Shown one piece after another: positions 17,350 to 25,328 of a DNA stretch of 37,080 nt. Positions within the stretch are counted from its first letter, which is position 1; each line of letters opens with the position of its first letter. Position numbers and translations under genes: made by a program. Below the pieces are notes generated by a model. It had not been told where the DNA came from. It saw only the letters and a list, made by a program, of their open reading frames with translations, and did not search any database. The DNA is from Cellulomonas sp. (GTDB lineage: Bacteria > Actinomycetota > Actinomycetes > Actinomycetales > Cellulomonadaceae), in assembly GCA_022013895.1 (NCBI GenBank), contig JAKLPK010000075.1:1-37080 (forward strand), given 5' to 3'.

Positions 17350-18200
17350 AGGGCACCTTCGGCAGGACGGTCATGGTCGGCGAGTCGATCGTGGAACGGG
17401 CCGAGGAACTGCTCACGTGGCACCTGGTTCGCCAGCACACCCCCATCGACCACGAGCGCGTGGCCGGTGACGTAGGAGGCCAGGGTCGAGGCGAGGAAGA
17501 GCACCGGACCGGCGATCTCGGCCGCCTGGGCGAACCTGTTCTCCAGCGGGATGTGCTCACGGTAGTAGGCCTCGAAACGTGGCCAGTCGAGGCCGAAGTC
17601 GCCGGCGAACGGGGTGTGGACCATGCCCGGGCACACGGTGTTGACCGTGATGCCGAAGGCGCCGAGCTCGACGGCCAGGCTGCGGGCCATCAGCTCCAGA
17701 CCGCCCTTGGCCGCGTTGTAGGCGACCAGCCCCGGTTCGGCCTGCAACCCGTTCTTTGAGGAGATCATGACGATCCGGCCCCGGCGCCCCTCATGGACGA
17801 GGTGCTCGGCGGTCCGCGCCGAGAGCACGAACGGTGCGTCCAGGTCGACGGCCATCGCCGCCCGCCACCCGTCCAGGCCGACCTCGTTGAACCGGGCCAT
17901 CTGGGCGATGCCTGCGTTGTTGACGAGCACGTCCCACGGGCCGTGACGGGCCCAGGTCGTGTCCACGAACTCCGCGAGCCGCTCGGTGTCCGCAAGGTCC
18001 TGGCCCAGCCACACCCGGGTGGCGCCGAGGGCGTCGAGGGCCCGGGTGAGCGCGGCAGGCTCCGTCGTCCCCGGGCGGTCGACCAGCAGCAGCCGTGAGC
18101 CGGCGGTGGCGAACGCGATCGCGAGGGCCTGACCGATGCCGCCCGCCGCACCGGTCAGGAGGACCCCGGTGCCCTCCAGACCCGGCAGCGCCGCGTTCAC
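17346..18200 (-). CDS. SDR-family oxidoreductase, probable sugar dehydrogenase
   Basis: A 284-residue classical short-chain dehydrogenase. TGAAGGIG (16-23) binds the NAD(P) cofactor, NNAG is at 94-97, and the catalytic triad is Ser148, Tyr161 and Lys165 (YNAAK). Asp41 after the second strand (LLLVDRP) suggests preference for NAD over NADP. GTG 18200 gives a GTGA overlap with the IclR gene; GTG 18209 would add three residues. The C-terminus is longer than the family norm after VDGG by about 30 residues (EQFLGPFHDRL). With the lactonase next to it, oxidation of an aldose to its lactone is the likely job, though an acyclic polyol or keto sugar is possible. Confidence 0.92.
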   Translation of the reverse strand: MNAALPGLEGTGVLLTGAAGGIGQALAIAFATAGSRLLLVDRPGTTEPAALTRALDALGATRVWLGQDLADTERLAEFVDTTWARHGPWDVLVNNAGIAQMARFNEVGLDGWRAAMAVDLDAPFVLSARTAEHLVHEGRRGRIVMISSKNGLQAEPGLVAYNAAKGGLELMARSLAVELGAFGITVNTVCPGMVHTPFAGDFGLDWPRFEAYYREHIPLENRFAQAAEIAGPVLFLASTLASYVTGHALVVDGGVLANQVPREQFLGPFHDRLADHDRPAEGAL

Positions 18201-18997
18201 GGCTGCCACCCGAGGCGTGCCGAGAGCGCCGCTGCGCTGGCCTGCACCAGATGGCCCACCTCGCGGACCCGGGAGCCGGGGAACGACACCTTGAGCCCGG
18301 TCACGCTGAGCGCCCCGGCGCAGTCCCCGGAGTGGTCGAAGACCGGGGCGCCGACGCAGCAGATGCCGTCGGCGTCCTCCTCGTCGTCGACGGCGAAGCC
18401 GCGTTCACGGGTCTGGCGCAGATCGTCGAGCAGAGCATCCACCGTGGTGAGCGTCCGTGCGGTGCGCCGGGGCAGCCCGCGGTCGCCGAGCAGCTCACGC
18501 ACCGTCGCATCATCGAAGGTCGACAGGATCGCCTTGCCGATGCCCGAGCAGTGGAGCTCCTCGCGGGCACCCATGTGCAGGTTGAACCGCACCGCCGTGG
18601 GCCCGTCGACCTGGGCGATCATCACGGCCCGGCCACCGTCGAAGGTGGCCACCCGTGAGCCCAGGTGGGTGAGCCCGGTGAGCTCGCGCAGGTACGGCTG
18701 CGCCAGGTCGGTGAGTGTCACCTGGCGTGCGGCCAGGTGCCCCAGCCGGGCAAGCCCGAGCCCGAGCGTGTAGCGCCGCGCGAACCCTTCCCCGGCGGAG
18801 TCGACGAGCCCACGGGCGCACAAGGTCTGGAGCATGGCATAGGTCGCGGACTTCGAGGCGCCGATCTGCCGCGCGAGGTCGGACAGGCCGACGGCGTCCT
18901 CCGCCGCGGCCAGCCGGTCGAGCAGATCGAGCGCCCGGCCCACGCTGCGCACCTGGTAGCGGGCGTCCTGCGGTGGTGCGGATCGGTCCTGGCTCAT
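18197..18997 (-). CDS. IclR-family transcriptional regulator
   Basis: A 266-residue IclR-type regulator. The N-terminal winged helix-turn-helix (about 17-80: SVGRALDLLDRLAAAEDAVGLSD, then ASKSATYAMLQTL) is followed by the effector-binding domain (about 85-260), with the family features GSRVATFDGGRAVMIAQ, HCSGIGKAIL and the DEEDADGICCVGAPVFD segment that lines the ligand pocket. It is placed inside the operon it probably controls, with an ATGA overlap to the permease gene. The palindromes at 23854-23870 and 23895-23911 are the natural candidate binding sites. IclR proteins usually respond to a sugar acid or keto acid intermediate. Confidence 0.93.
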   Translation of the reverse strand: MSQDRSAPPQDARYQVRSVGRALDLLDRLAAAEDAVGLSDLARQIGASKSATYAMLQTLCARGLVDSAGEGFARRYTLGLGLARLGHLAARQVTLTDLAQPYLRELTGLTHLGSRVATFDGGRAVMIAQVDGPTAVRFNLHMGAREELHCSGIGKAILSTFDDATVRELLGDRGLPRRTARTLTTVDALLDDLRQTRERGFAVDDEEDADGICCVGAPVFDHSGDCAGALSVTGLKVSFPGSRVREVGHLVQASAAALSARLGWQP

Positions 18998-19836
18998 TTC
19001 CCCACCCCTGCGGTCAGACCCACGGCAAGCTGTCGTTGGAAGATGAGATACACCACGATGCACGGCAACGCCGAGATCAGGGCACCGGCCATCTGCTGGG
19101 TCACATCGAAGACCTGTGTCGAGCCGGACGTCGCGATCACCACGGAGATGGTGCGCTGCGAACCGTCCGGCAGGAAGAGCATCGCGAACAGCAGGTCGTT
19201 CCACACCCCGATGAAGGTGAGCACACCGAGGGTGACGAGCGGCGGGATCGCGAGCGGTCCGGCCACCGAGCGCAGGATCCTCGGATAGCCGGCGCCGTCC
19301 ACCACCGCGGCCTCGACCAGCTCGGACGGGACCGACCGGAAGAAGCTGGTGAGCAGGAACGTCGCGAACGGCAGCTGGCCGACGGCGTAGAGGAGACCGG
19401 CCATCGGCACGTTGCCGATGAGGCCGAGGTTCGCGATGTCGAAGTAGAGCGGGAGGAGCGAGGTCTGCCCCGGGACCAGCATGAGCACGGTGAGACCACC
19501 GAGAATCACCTGCGACCCCCGGAACGGGAGCTTCGCGATCGCGAACGCGGCCGGCGTTGCTACCAGGCTCACGCCCGCGATCGCGAGCACGCAGAGCACG
19601 AGCGAGTTGAGGCCGGCCCGCGCCAGGCCCTGCTCGAGCACGTGCGCCCACGCGTCCAGGGTCAGACCGCGTCCGTTCGACGGGGTGATCGAGGCCTTGA
19701 CCATGTAGAGGATCGGGCCGATCGCGATGCCGGCGACCAGCAGCAGCGCCAGCGAGATCAGCCAGCGCCCGACGCTGGCCGAGACCCCTCGCCGGCGCGG
19801 CGCACCGAGCATCAGCACCTGCTCATTCGTCGTCAC
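18994..19836 (-). CDS. Carbohydrate ABC transporter permease (MalG type)
   Basis: A 280-residue inner-membrane permease of the CUT1 sugar importer class with six predicted transmembrane helices (first about 22-42). The EAA loop is clear: ELVEAAVVDGAGYPRILRSVAGPLAIP. GTG 19836 gives a 14-base overlap with the upstream permease and a normal length; ATG 19812 is an alternative. It forms the heterodimeric channel with the product of the gene before it. No ATPase gene lies in the operon, so a shared MsiK-type ATPase is expected. Confidence 0.93.
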   Translation of the reverse strand: MTTNEQVLMLGAPRRRGVSASVGRWLISLALLLVAGIAIGPILYMVKASITPSNGRGLTLDAWAHVLEQGLARAGLNSLVLCVLAIAGVSLVATPAAFAIAKLPFRGSQVILGGLTVLMLVPGQTSLLPLYFDIANLGLIGNVPMAGLLYAVGQLPFATFLLTSFFRSVPSELVEAAVVDGAGYPRILRSVAGPLAIPPLVTLGVLTFIGVWNDLLFAMLFLPDGSQRTISVVIATSGSTQVFDVTQQMAGALISALPCIVVYLIFQRQLAVGLTAGVGK

Positions 19837-20767
19837 CGCGACGCACCCCCGATCGGATCCGGACCAGCGTGAGCATGAGGGTGAACAGGAACAGCACGAC
19901 GCCGAGGGCGGCGCCCTGGGCGAACCGCCCGTACTTGAACGCCGTCGTGTAGAGCTGGAACTCGAGCGTGGTCGTCGAGACCCCGGGGCCACCGTTCGTC
20001 ATCGTGTAGATGAGCCCGAAGATCTGGGTGATCGCGGCCGACATCGTCAGGATCGTGGAGAGCTCGACGTACCGGCGCACATGCGGCACCACGATGTGCC
20101 GGACGAGGCGGACCCCGGAGGCGCCGTCCAGCCGCGCCGCCTCCATGACGGAGGGGTCGAGCGACACCATGCCGGTGTAGAGCAGGACGACGTTGATCCC
20201 CAGGTAGCTCCAGTTGAAGACGAGGATGAGGGCGAGCAGCGACGTCGACACCTGCCCCAGCCAGTCCTGGGCGAGCGCACCGAGACCGACCGTGCGCAGC
20301 ACACCGTTGATCGGGCCGCGGTCGGACAGCAGGTAGGACCAGGTGATCCCGATGACCACCCAGGACAGCGCGACGGGCAGGAAGTAGATGCTCCGGAACA
20401 GGTTCGACCCGCGCGTGCCCTGGGCGAGCAGGAAGGCGATCACCAGGGCGCCGGCGACCCCGATCGGGACCGAGGCCACGATCGCGAGGTTGTTGAGCAG
20501 GATCCGCACGAACTCGGGGTTGCCGAGCAGCCCCTTGGCGTAGTTGTCCAGGCCGACCCACTGGGCCGAGCGTCCGTCCCAGTCGGTGAACGAGTACCAG
20601 ACGCCCTGCAGGGTGGGGAACAGCGAGAAGGTCAGGACGAGCAGCGCGGCGGGGGCCGCCAGCATGAGTCCCCACCGTTGCTGGGAGCGGCGCAGCGCGC
20701 TGGTGCGCGGGCGCGCGGGCCCGCGGCTGATGGCCGCGGGCCCACGTGCGGTTGCGGTTGCCGACAT
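19823..20767 (-). CDS. Carbohydrate ABC transporter permease (MalF type)
   Basis: A 314-residue permease of the CUT1 sugar importer class. After a basic N-terminal tail (1-30) come about six membrane segments, the first at about 33-53 (WGLMLAAPAALLVLTFSLFP). The EAA loop reads MEAARLDGASGVRLVRHIVVPHVR. ATG 20767 starts two bases after the stop of the sugar-binding protein gene. Order and sizes (binding protein, MalF-like, MalG-like) are standard. Confidence 0.94.
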   Translation of the reverse strand: MSATATARGPAAISRGPARPRTSALRRSQQRWGLMLAAPAALLVLTFSLFPTLQGVWYSFTDWDGRSAQWVGLDNYAKGLLGNPEFVRILLNNLAIVASVPIGVAGALVIAFLLAQGTRGSNLFRSIYFLPVALSWVVIGITWSYLLSDRGPINGVLRTVGLGALAQDWLGQVSTSLLALILVFNWSYLGINVVLLYTGMVSLDPSVMEAARLDGASGVRLVRHIVVPHVRRYVELSTILTMSAAITQIFGLIYTMTNGGPGVSTTTLEFQLYTTAFKYGRFAQGAALGVVLFLFTLMLTLVRIRSGVRRGDDE

Positions 20768-20769
20768 GC

Positions 20770-22077
20770 TCAGCTTCCACCGAGGTGGTAGGCGACCCGC
20801 TCGTCATCGGACAGCCCGGCTGTGGCCTTGTCGACCGCGGCCATGGCGTCCTGTGCGGTGATCTGGCCCGCGAGCACCTGGTTGAGACCGCTGGTGAGGG
20901 CCTGGTTGACCGTCGGGGCGATGAAGTTGTCGAACATCGGCACGACGGTCCACGACTCGTCCTCGGCCTGCGTGAGCAGGGCGTTGTTGACCGGGTCGGT
21001 GACCGCGACCCCGCTGCGGGACGGCACGTTCCCGGCCGAGGCGACGATCTCCTGCCCTTCGGCGGACACCACGTACGCGGCGAACGCGACGGCTGCGGTC
21101 TGGTTCGTGGCCTCCTTGGAGACCGAGTAGCCGTTGTCCGGGAGCTGGACCAGCAGGTTGTTCGGGGTGTCGGAGAACGGCGCCGCGGCTGCCGCCACAT
21201 CGGTCCCGAGGGCCTTCTGGGCCCACGAGGAGTCCCAGCTGCCGCCCATCACCATCGCCACGTCGCCGGACTCGAAGCTGGTGCGGACGTCGCGCCAGGT
21301 GAGGACGTCGGGGTTGGTCCACCCCTTCTCACGCATCTGTCCCCAGCGCTCGACCTGCGCGACGATGTCGGCCGACGCGTAGGGCAGGGTGCCGGCGATG
21401 AGCTCGTCCCAGGCGGTGAGCGGCTCGACCGCCCCGACCAGGTAGCTCCAGTCGAGGTACGACGAGAAGCCGCCGGACCCGTCCTGCGACCCGTACCCGA
21501 GGCACGTCTTTCCGGCCGCGACGACCTTGGCGCAGGTGGCGTCGAGCTCGTCCCAGGTGGTCGGGACGGAGCTCACGCCGGCGTCGGCGAGGACCTGCTT
21601 GTTGTAGAGCATCATGTACATCCCGGCCGTGCTGGGGACTCCGTACACCTCGGACTCCGTGCTGCCGTCGGCCGAGTAGTACTGGGCGTTGGTGGCCACC
21701 AGGTCCTCCTGCGGGATCTGGTCCGACAGGTCCAGCGAGTACTCCTGGAACTGCTTCTGGTACCCGCCGGGGAACATGGAGAACACGTCGGGTCCCCGGC
21801 CGGAGACGACCGCGGCCTGGAGCAGCGCGTAGTAGTTGTCGGCGGGCTGACCGACGAGGTCGACCGTGACGTCCGGGTACTTCGCCTCGAACCCCGCGAC
21901 CAACGGGCTGAGCAGGCTCGAATCGTCCAGGGCGCCGTAGTTCCACACCGTGAGCGAACCGCTCACCGAGCCCGAGCCCGAGCCCGTGGCCGTGGGGGAG
22001 GACGACGAGCCGGAGCTGCACCCGGTGAGGGCGAGCGCCAGGGCCGCGACGGGTGCGGCAACCTTCCAGACCTGCAT
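20770..22077 (-). CDS. Sugar ABC transporter substrate-binding lipoprotein
   Basis: A 435-residue extracellular solute-binding protein (family 1). The signal peptide ends in lipobox LTGC, so Cys20 is lipidated and the protein is tethered outside the membrane. A Ser/Gly/Thr-rich linker (21-40) precedes the binding lobes, which start at LTVWNYG and contain MYMMLYNKQVLADAGV, a typical CUT1 motif. It binds the imported saccharide; many aromatic residues (WNYG, YYALL, YSLDL, SYLDWSYLVG) are compatible with an oligosaccharide or glycoside. The Shine-Dalgarno sequence is excellent (GAAGGAG, five bases before ATG), suggesting that this gene is translated most strongly in the operon, as binding proteins need. 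Confidence 0.95.
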   Translation of the reverse strand: MQVWKVAAPVAALALALTGCSSGSSSSPTATGSGSGSVSGSLTVWNYGALDDSSLLSPLVAGFEAKYPDVTVDLVGQPADNYYALLQAAVVSGRGPDVFSMFPGGYQKQFQEYSLDLSDQIPQEDLVATNAQYYSADGSTESEVYGVPSTAGMYMMLYNKQVLADAGVSSVPTTWDELDATCAKVVAAGKTCLGYGSQDGSGGFSSYLDWSYLVGAVEPLTAWDELIAGTLPYASADIVAQVERWGQMREKGWTNPDVLTWRDVRTSFESGDVAMVMGGSWDSSWAQKALGTDVAAAAAPFSDTPNNLLVQLPDNGYSVSKEATNQTAAVAFAAYVVSAEGQEIVASAGNVPSRSGVAVTDPVNNALLTQAEDESWTVVPMFDNFIAPTVNQALTSGLNQVLAGQITAQDAMAAVDKATAGLSDDERVAYHLGGS

Positions 22078-22082
22078 GGGAT

Positions 22083-22089
22083 CTCCTTC
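22083..22089 (-). promoter_or_regulatory. Strong ribosome binding site of the binding-protein gene
   Basis: GAAGGAG on the minus strand, five bases before ATG 22077. It stands out because its neighbours rely on overlapping stops and starts, and it would raise expression of the binding protein relative to the permeases. Confidence 0.75.
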
Positions 22090-22125
22090 GGGGGGCGGGG
22101 CGGGCGGGTGAGACGGTGTGGGTGG

Positions 22126-23271
22126 TCAGGCGAGCGGGGCCTCGGGGCCGGGGTCGACCCCGATCCCGGCGGTGAAGAAGCGAGGGTCCGGCACCGGTAC
22201 CCAGGCGCCGTTCGCCGCGATCGACGACTCGGCAGCCATCGCGGGCAGCGACCAGTCGAGTGCCGTGTACAGGTCGATCTCGGGCGTGGTGCCGGCCACC
22301 ACGGAGTCGAGGAAGTCGCGCAGCGGCCAGGCGTCCGAACCCCAGTGGCCGCCGTCGTCGGGCGGGTTGCGGTAGGCCGCGGGCAGGAACTGCTCGGCGT
22401 AGGACTCCAGCGGCTCCCAGGTGTCGTGCGCCGTGCGTCCGGTCAGGTGCACGACGGGGACGCCGTCGGCCGTCCGTGGTGCCTCGTAGGCGCCGCCCGT
22501 GCCCTGGAGGGCGTAGTAGTCCATGAGCTCGGGGCGGTTGGACAGCAGGTCGAACCGGATGGACAGCAGGCGACCGGCGGCCGTGCGGGCCAGGGTCACG
22601 GTGGAGTCCTGCAGCGTGTGCTCGGGGTCGGTGTGCCGTCCGGTCCCGTGGCAGGAGACCGCCACCACCCGGTCGTTCGTCCACCACAGCAGCGGGCCCA
22701 GCGAGTGCGTGGGGTAGGTGTGCCCGTCCCGGCCGACCTGCCAGTGGTAGCGCCACGTCGGTGAGCCGTCGGGTCGCGTGTGCCACGACCGCATCTCGTG
22801 CAGGTACTCGCCCTCGCCGTAGTAGATGTCGCCGAACAGACCCTCGCGGACCATCTCGCGCACGATGAGGTTGGGCCTCGTGTAGCAGTAGTTCTCGGCC
22901 ATGGCGTACTGCGCGGTGGATCCGCGCACGGCACCGACCAGGGCCTGAGCCTGCTCGAGGCTCACGGCGGCGGGCACCTCGGACAGCACGTGGACACCGT
23001 GGGCGAGCGCCTCGACGGCCTGCGGCACGTGGTGCTGCTGCGGGGAGGACAGCACGACTACGTCGCAGTGCTCGAGCAGCTCCGCGAACGAGCTGGCGAC
23101 GCGGGCGGCGCCGTGCTCGGCCGCGAACCGGTCGCGGACGTCGTGGTCCGGGTCGTAGACCGTCTCGAGGCGGGCCCGGTCGGCCTGGGCCCGCAGGCTG
23201 GCCAGGAACCCGGAGCCGCGGACGGCGCCGGCGATCCCGATCCGAAGGACGGGAGGACGTGCGGAGGACAT
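22126..23271 (-). CDS. Gfo/Idh/MocA-family oxidoreductase
   Basis: A 381-residue NAD(P)-dependent oxidoreductase of the Gfo/Idh/MocA type. The Rossmann motif is GIAGAVRGSG (about 12-21), followed by the region PQQHHVPQAVEALAHGVHVLSE. The usual E-K-P catalytic motif is here SEVP (97-100), with Val instead of Lys. The C-terminal part has YCYTRP, GEYLHEM and THSLGPLLWW, which build the substrate site. Family members oxidise sugars or inositols at C1-C3, epimerise them, or cleave glycosides through 3-keto intermediates. The start overlaps the GNAT stop by one base (TGATG) and 48 bases separate it from the binding-protein gene. Confidence 0.88.
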   Translation of the reverse strand: MSSARPPVLRIGIAGAVRGSGFLASLRAQADRARLETVYDPDHDVRDRFAAEHGAARVASSFAELLEHCDVVVLSSPQQHHVPQAVEALAHGVHVLSEVPAAVSLEQAQALVGAVRGSTAQYAMAENYCYTRPNLIVREMVREGLFGDIYYGEGEYLHEMRSWHTRPDGSPTWRYHWQVGRDGHTYPTHSLGPLLWWTNDRVVAVSCHGTGRHTDPEHTLQDSTVTLARTAAGRLLSIRFDLLSNRPELMDYYALQGTGGAYEAPRTADGVPVVHLTGRTAHDTWEPLESYAEQFLPAAYRNPPDDGGHWGSDAWPLRDFLDSVVAGTTPEIDLYTALDWSLPAMAAESSIAANGAWVPVPDPRFFTAGIGVDPGPEAPLA

Positions 23272-23792
23272 CAGGATCCCTTCGTGGGGCGGGTGGTGAG
23301 CAGCTGGGGCAGCAGCGTCGACCAGGTCGTGCGTTCGGTCTCGTCCCGGTACTCCGGGACGAACCCGAGCCGGAGGTAGACCATGACGGCGGGGCGTCGG
23401 AAGTCGTCGGTCTCGAGCACCGCCCGGGCCAGTCCGCGTGCCGCGAAACCGGCCAGCACCCGGCGGGTGATGATCGCGCCGAGGCCGCGGCCGGACGCCG
23501 AGGCGTCGGCGGCGACGTAGTGGAGGTACCCGGCACCGGGGTAGGTGTCGGGGAGCAGTCGCTCGGAGGCGCAGGCCAGGATGCGGCCGTCCTCGACGAG
23601 GACCCAGGTGACGGGCACGTCGGGGGCGTCGAGCAGGTCATGGGCGATCCTCGCCGCGTCCCACGGCTGGTCGTAGGCGGCCTGCATGAGGCGGGCGAGC
23701 CCGGCGGCGTCCTGGTGCGTCGCTGCACGCAGGCGCTCGTCCGGTTCGGTGGCCGGCAGCGGGCCGGGATGGACCATGAAGAGCTGGGTCAT
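23271..23792 (-). CDS. GNAT-family N-acetyltransferase
   Basis: A 173-residue acetyltransferase-fold protein and first gene of the minus-strand operon. The acetyl-CoA-binding motif A is at about 93-112 (VAADASASGRGLGAIITRR, with GRGLGA as the pyrophosphate loop), and the C-terminal motif B strand is AVMVYLRLGFVPEYRD. The acceptor is unknown; in this operon it could be an amino sugar, a metabolite or a protein. ATG 23792 is preceded by GGAGGT with a four-base spacer. The two operator palindromes lie just upstream. Confidence 0.87.
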   Translation of the reverse strand: MTQLFMVHPGPLPATEPDERLRAATHQDAAGLARLMQAAYDQPWDAARIAHDLLDAPDVPVTWVLVEDGRILACASERLLPDTYPGAGYLHYVAADASASGRGLGAIITRRVLAGFAARGLARAVLETDDFRRPAVMVYLRLGFVPEYRDETERTTWSTLLPQLLTTRPTKGS

Positions 23793-23820
23793 GGTGACCT
23801 CCGGGTCGGTGAATGTCGGA

Positions 23821-23849
23821 AAGGTATGAGCGGCTGTCGCCCAGGGAAA
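23821..23849 (-). promoter_or_regulatory. Candidate promoter of the minus-strand sugar operon
   Basis: On the minus strand TACCTT (23826-23821) fits TANNNT and has TTTCCC (23849-23844) 17 bases upstream as a weak -35. A transcript would start near 23814 and have a 5' leader of about 20 bases with the GGAGGT ribosome site. The first palindrome (23854-23870) ends four bases upstream of the -35. Confidence 0.35.
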
Positions 23850-23853
23850 CAGT

Positions 23854-23870
23854 GTTCTGTATGACAGAAC
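23854..23870. promoter_or_regulatory. IclR-type operator, copy 1 (perfect palindrome)
   Basis: GTTCTGTATGACAGAAC: perfect 7-base arms with a 3-base centre. Its GTTC...GAAC outline with an AT centre resembles sites bound by IclR-family proteins. It lies between the divergent GNAT and ceramidase-like genes and next to the candidate minus-strand promoter. The IclR encoded at 18197-18997 is the natural candidate ligand; binding itself is inferred. Confidence 0.65.
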
Positions 23871-23894
23871 GAGAGCCGCATCCGGTGCCCACCT

Positions 23895-23911
23895 GTTCGG
23901 CAGGACAGAAC
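23895..23911. promoter_or_regulatory. IclR-type operator, copy 2 (degenerate left arm)
   Basis: GTTCGGCAGGACAGAAC: same length and same outer GTTC/GAAC and right arm ACAGAAC as copy 1. Centre-to-centre distance to copy 1 is 41 bases, about four helical turns, so both face the same side of the DNA. A further half-site GTTCTG at 23915-23920 overlaps the likely -35 of the plus-strand promoter. Confidence 0.6.
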
Positions 23912-23938
23912 GAGGTTCTGGAGGAGCGGCGGCCTCCT

Positions 23939-23944
23939 TAGGCT
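23939..23944 (+). promoter_or_regulatory. -10 box of the leaderless plus-strand catabolic operon
   Basis: TAGGCT, identical to the pyrG -10 hexamer, ends seven bases before ATG 23952. Transcription should start at the ATG. TTCTGG at 23916-23921 is correctly spaced (17 bases) as a weak -35 and overlaps an operator half-site, a good place for repression. Confidence 0.6.
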
Positions 23945-23951
23945 CGCCGCC

Positions 23952-25328
23952 ATGACAGTCACCACATCGACCTGGCAGCCCCCCGGCTGGTCCGGCTCCG
24001 CCGGTGTCGCCCGGCAGGACGTGACCGCACCGATCGGCATCCGGATGCGCAACTGGGGCTACGGCGACTGCGATGTGGCCACCCGGGTGCACCGTCCCCT
24101 GACCGTGACCGCGCTCGCCCTCGCCGCCGCCGACGGCTCCGACCCCTCGGTGCTGCTGACCGTCGACCTCGGGTGGTGGCGCACGACCGCCGACGAGACC
24201 CGCGTCCGCGGCGCCGTCCTGACCGCGACCGGGGTGCCCGCCGACCGGGTCCTTCTGCACCTGACCCATACCCACGCCGGACCCTCGATCTGCGCGGAGG
24301 ACCACGACCTGCCCGGTGGCGAGCTCGTGGAGCCCTACCTCGAGCACCTCGCCGCACGTGCGGCAGATGCCGCGATGCAGGCGCTCGCCGATCTGCGGCC
24401 GGCCTCGATGCAGTGGGTGACCGCGCACCACGGCCTGGCGGCTGTGCGTGACCTCACGATCGACGGCCGGGAGCTGCTCGCGTTCGACCCGGCCACCGAG
24501 GCCGACGACACGCTCCTCGTCGGTCGGGTCACCGCGCAGGACGGGACCGCCGTCGCCACCCTCGTCAACTACGCCTGCCACCCGACGACCCTCGGCTGGG
24601 CGAACGAGGCGCTGTCACCCGACTACCCCGGAGCCATGCGGGCCGTGGTCGAACCGGTGACCGGGGTGCCCTGCCTCTTCCTGCAGGGCGCGAGCGGTGA
24701 CCTCGGCCCGCGGGAGCAGTACGGGGCCGACACCGCGGTGGCCGACCGGCACGGCGCCGGGCTCGGACATGCCGTGCTCGGCGCGCTCGCCACACTTCCG
24801 CCGCCCGGTACGGGTCTGGCCTGCACCTCGGTGGTGGAGTCGGGTGCACCGCTCGGTGTGTGGGAGCCGGTGCCCACGCGATGGGCGACCGCGCGGGGAT
24901 CGCTCGCCGCCCTGGTCCCCGTCGAGATCAAGGAGCTGGCGCCGATCGACGAGCTGGAACGGGAATGGGCCGACATCGACCCCCGCAGCCGTGACGAACG
25001 GCTGCGCCGGGCCCGTCGGCTGCGCCGCACCTACGCCGATATGGACGCACCCGTGCACCCGCTGTGGGTGTGGCGCTTCGGCGACGTCATCGTGGTCGCC
25101 CACCCCGGGGAGGCGTACAGCGCCCTCCAGCAGAACCTGCGCGCCCGGTTCCCGCAGCTCGTCGTCGTCGTCCTCAACCTCACCAACGGACCCGGTTGGG
25201 TCTACCTGCCGACCCGGCAGGCGTACTCGGCGCAGCGCTACCAGAGCTGGCAGACGCTGGTGCGGCCCGGATCCCTGGAACGTCTCGAGGCGGCGGCCGC
25301 CGCTGCCGTCGAGGAGCTCACCCGATGA
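23952..25328 (+). CDS. Neutral/alkaline ceramidase-like hydrolase (N-terminal domain type), no signal peptide
   Basis: A 458-residue protein resembling the N-terminal catalytic domain of neutral/alkaline non-lysosomal ceramidases, zinc amidases that release a fatty acid from ceramide. Visible motifs are the opening GVARQDVTAPIGIRMRNWG, THTHAGP (105-111; zinc-type His), NYACHPTTLG (206-215, second His), SPDYPG (222-227) and QGASGD (245-250). Ceramidases proper are longer, carry an Ig-like C-terminal domain and are secreted; this one lacks both the domain and a signal peptide, so it acts in the cytosol. As first gene of a sugar-acid operon it more likely hydrolyses an amide, ester or lactone of a sugar than ceramide. 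The substrate is unknown. It begins at a leaderless promoter and its stop overlaps the next ATG. Confidence 0.82.
   Translation: MTVTTSTWQPPGWSGSAGVARQDVTAPIGIRMRNWGYGDCDVATRVHRPLTVTALALAAADGSDPSVLLTVDLGWWRTTADETRVRGAVLTATGVPADRVLLHLTHTHAGPSICAEDHDLPGGELVEPYLEHLAARAADAAMQALADLRPASMQWVTAHHGLAAVRDLTIDGRELLAFDPATEADDTLLVGRVTAQDGTAVATLVNYACHPTTLGWANEALSPDYPGAMRAVVEPVTGVPCLFLQGASGDLGPREQYGADTAVADRHGAGLGHAVLGALATLPPPGTGLACTSVVESGAPLGVWEPVPTRWATARGSLAALVPVEIKELAPIDELEREWADIDPRSRDERLRRARRLRRTYADMDAPVHPLWVWRFGDVIVVAHPGEAYSALQQNLRARFPQLVVVVLNLTNGPGWVYLPTRQAYSAQRYQSWQTLVRPGSLERLEAAAAAAVEELTR

Noticed and set aside
15140..17470. 776-residue plus-strand open frame over ctaA and the lactonase
   Set aside because: The opposite strand encodes complete CtaA and SMP-30 proteins with conserved residues; this frame is an artefact of base composition.
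20746..22764. 672-residue plus-strand open frame over the binding-protein gene
   Set aside because: Low-complexity Gly/Arg/Val translation opposite a complete lipoprotein with a good ribosome site.
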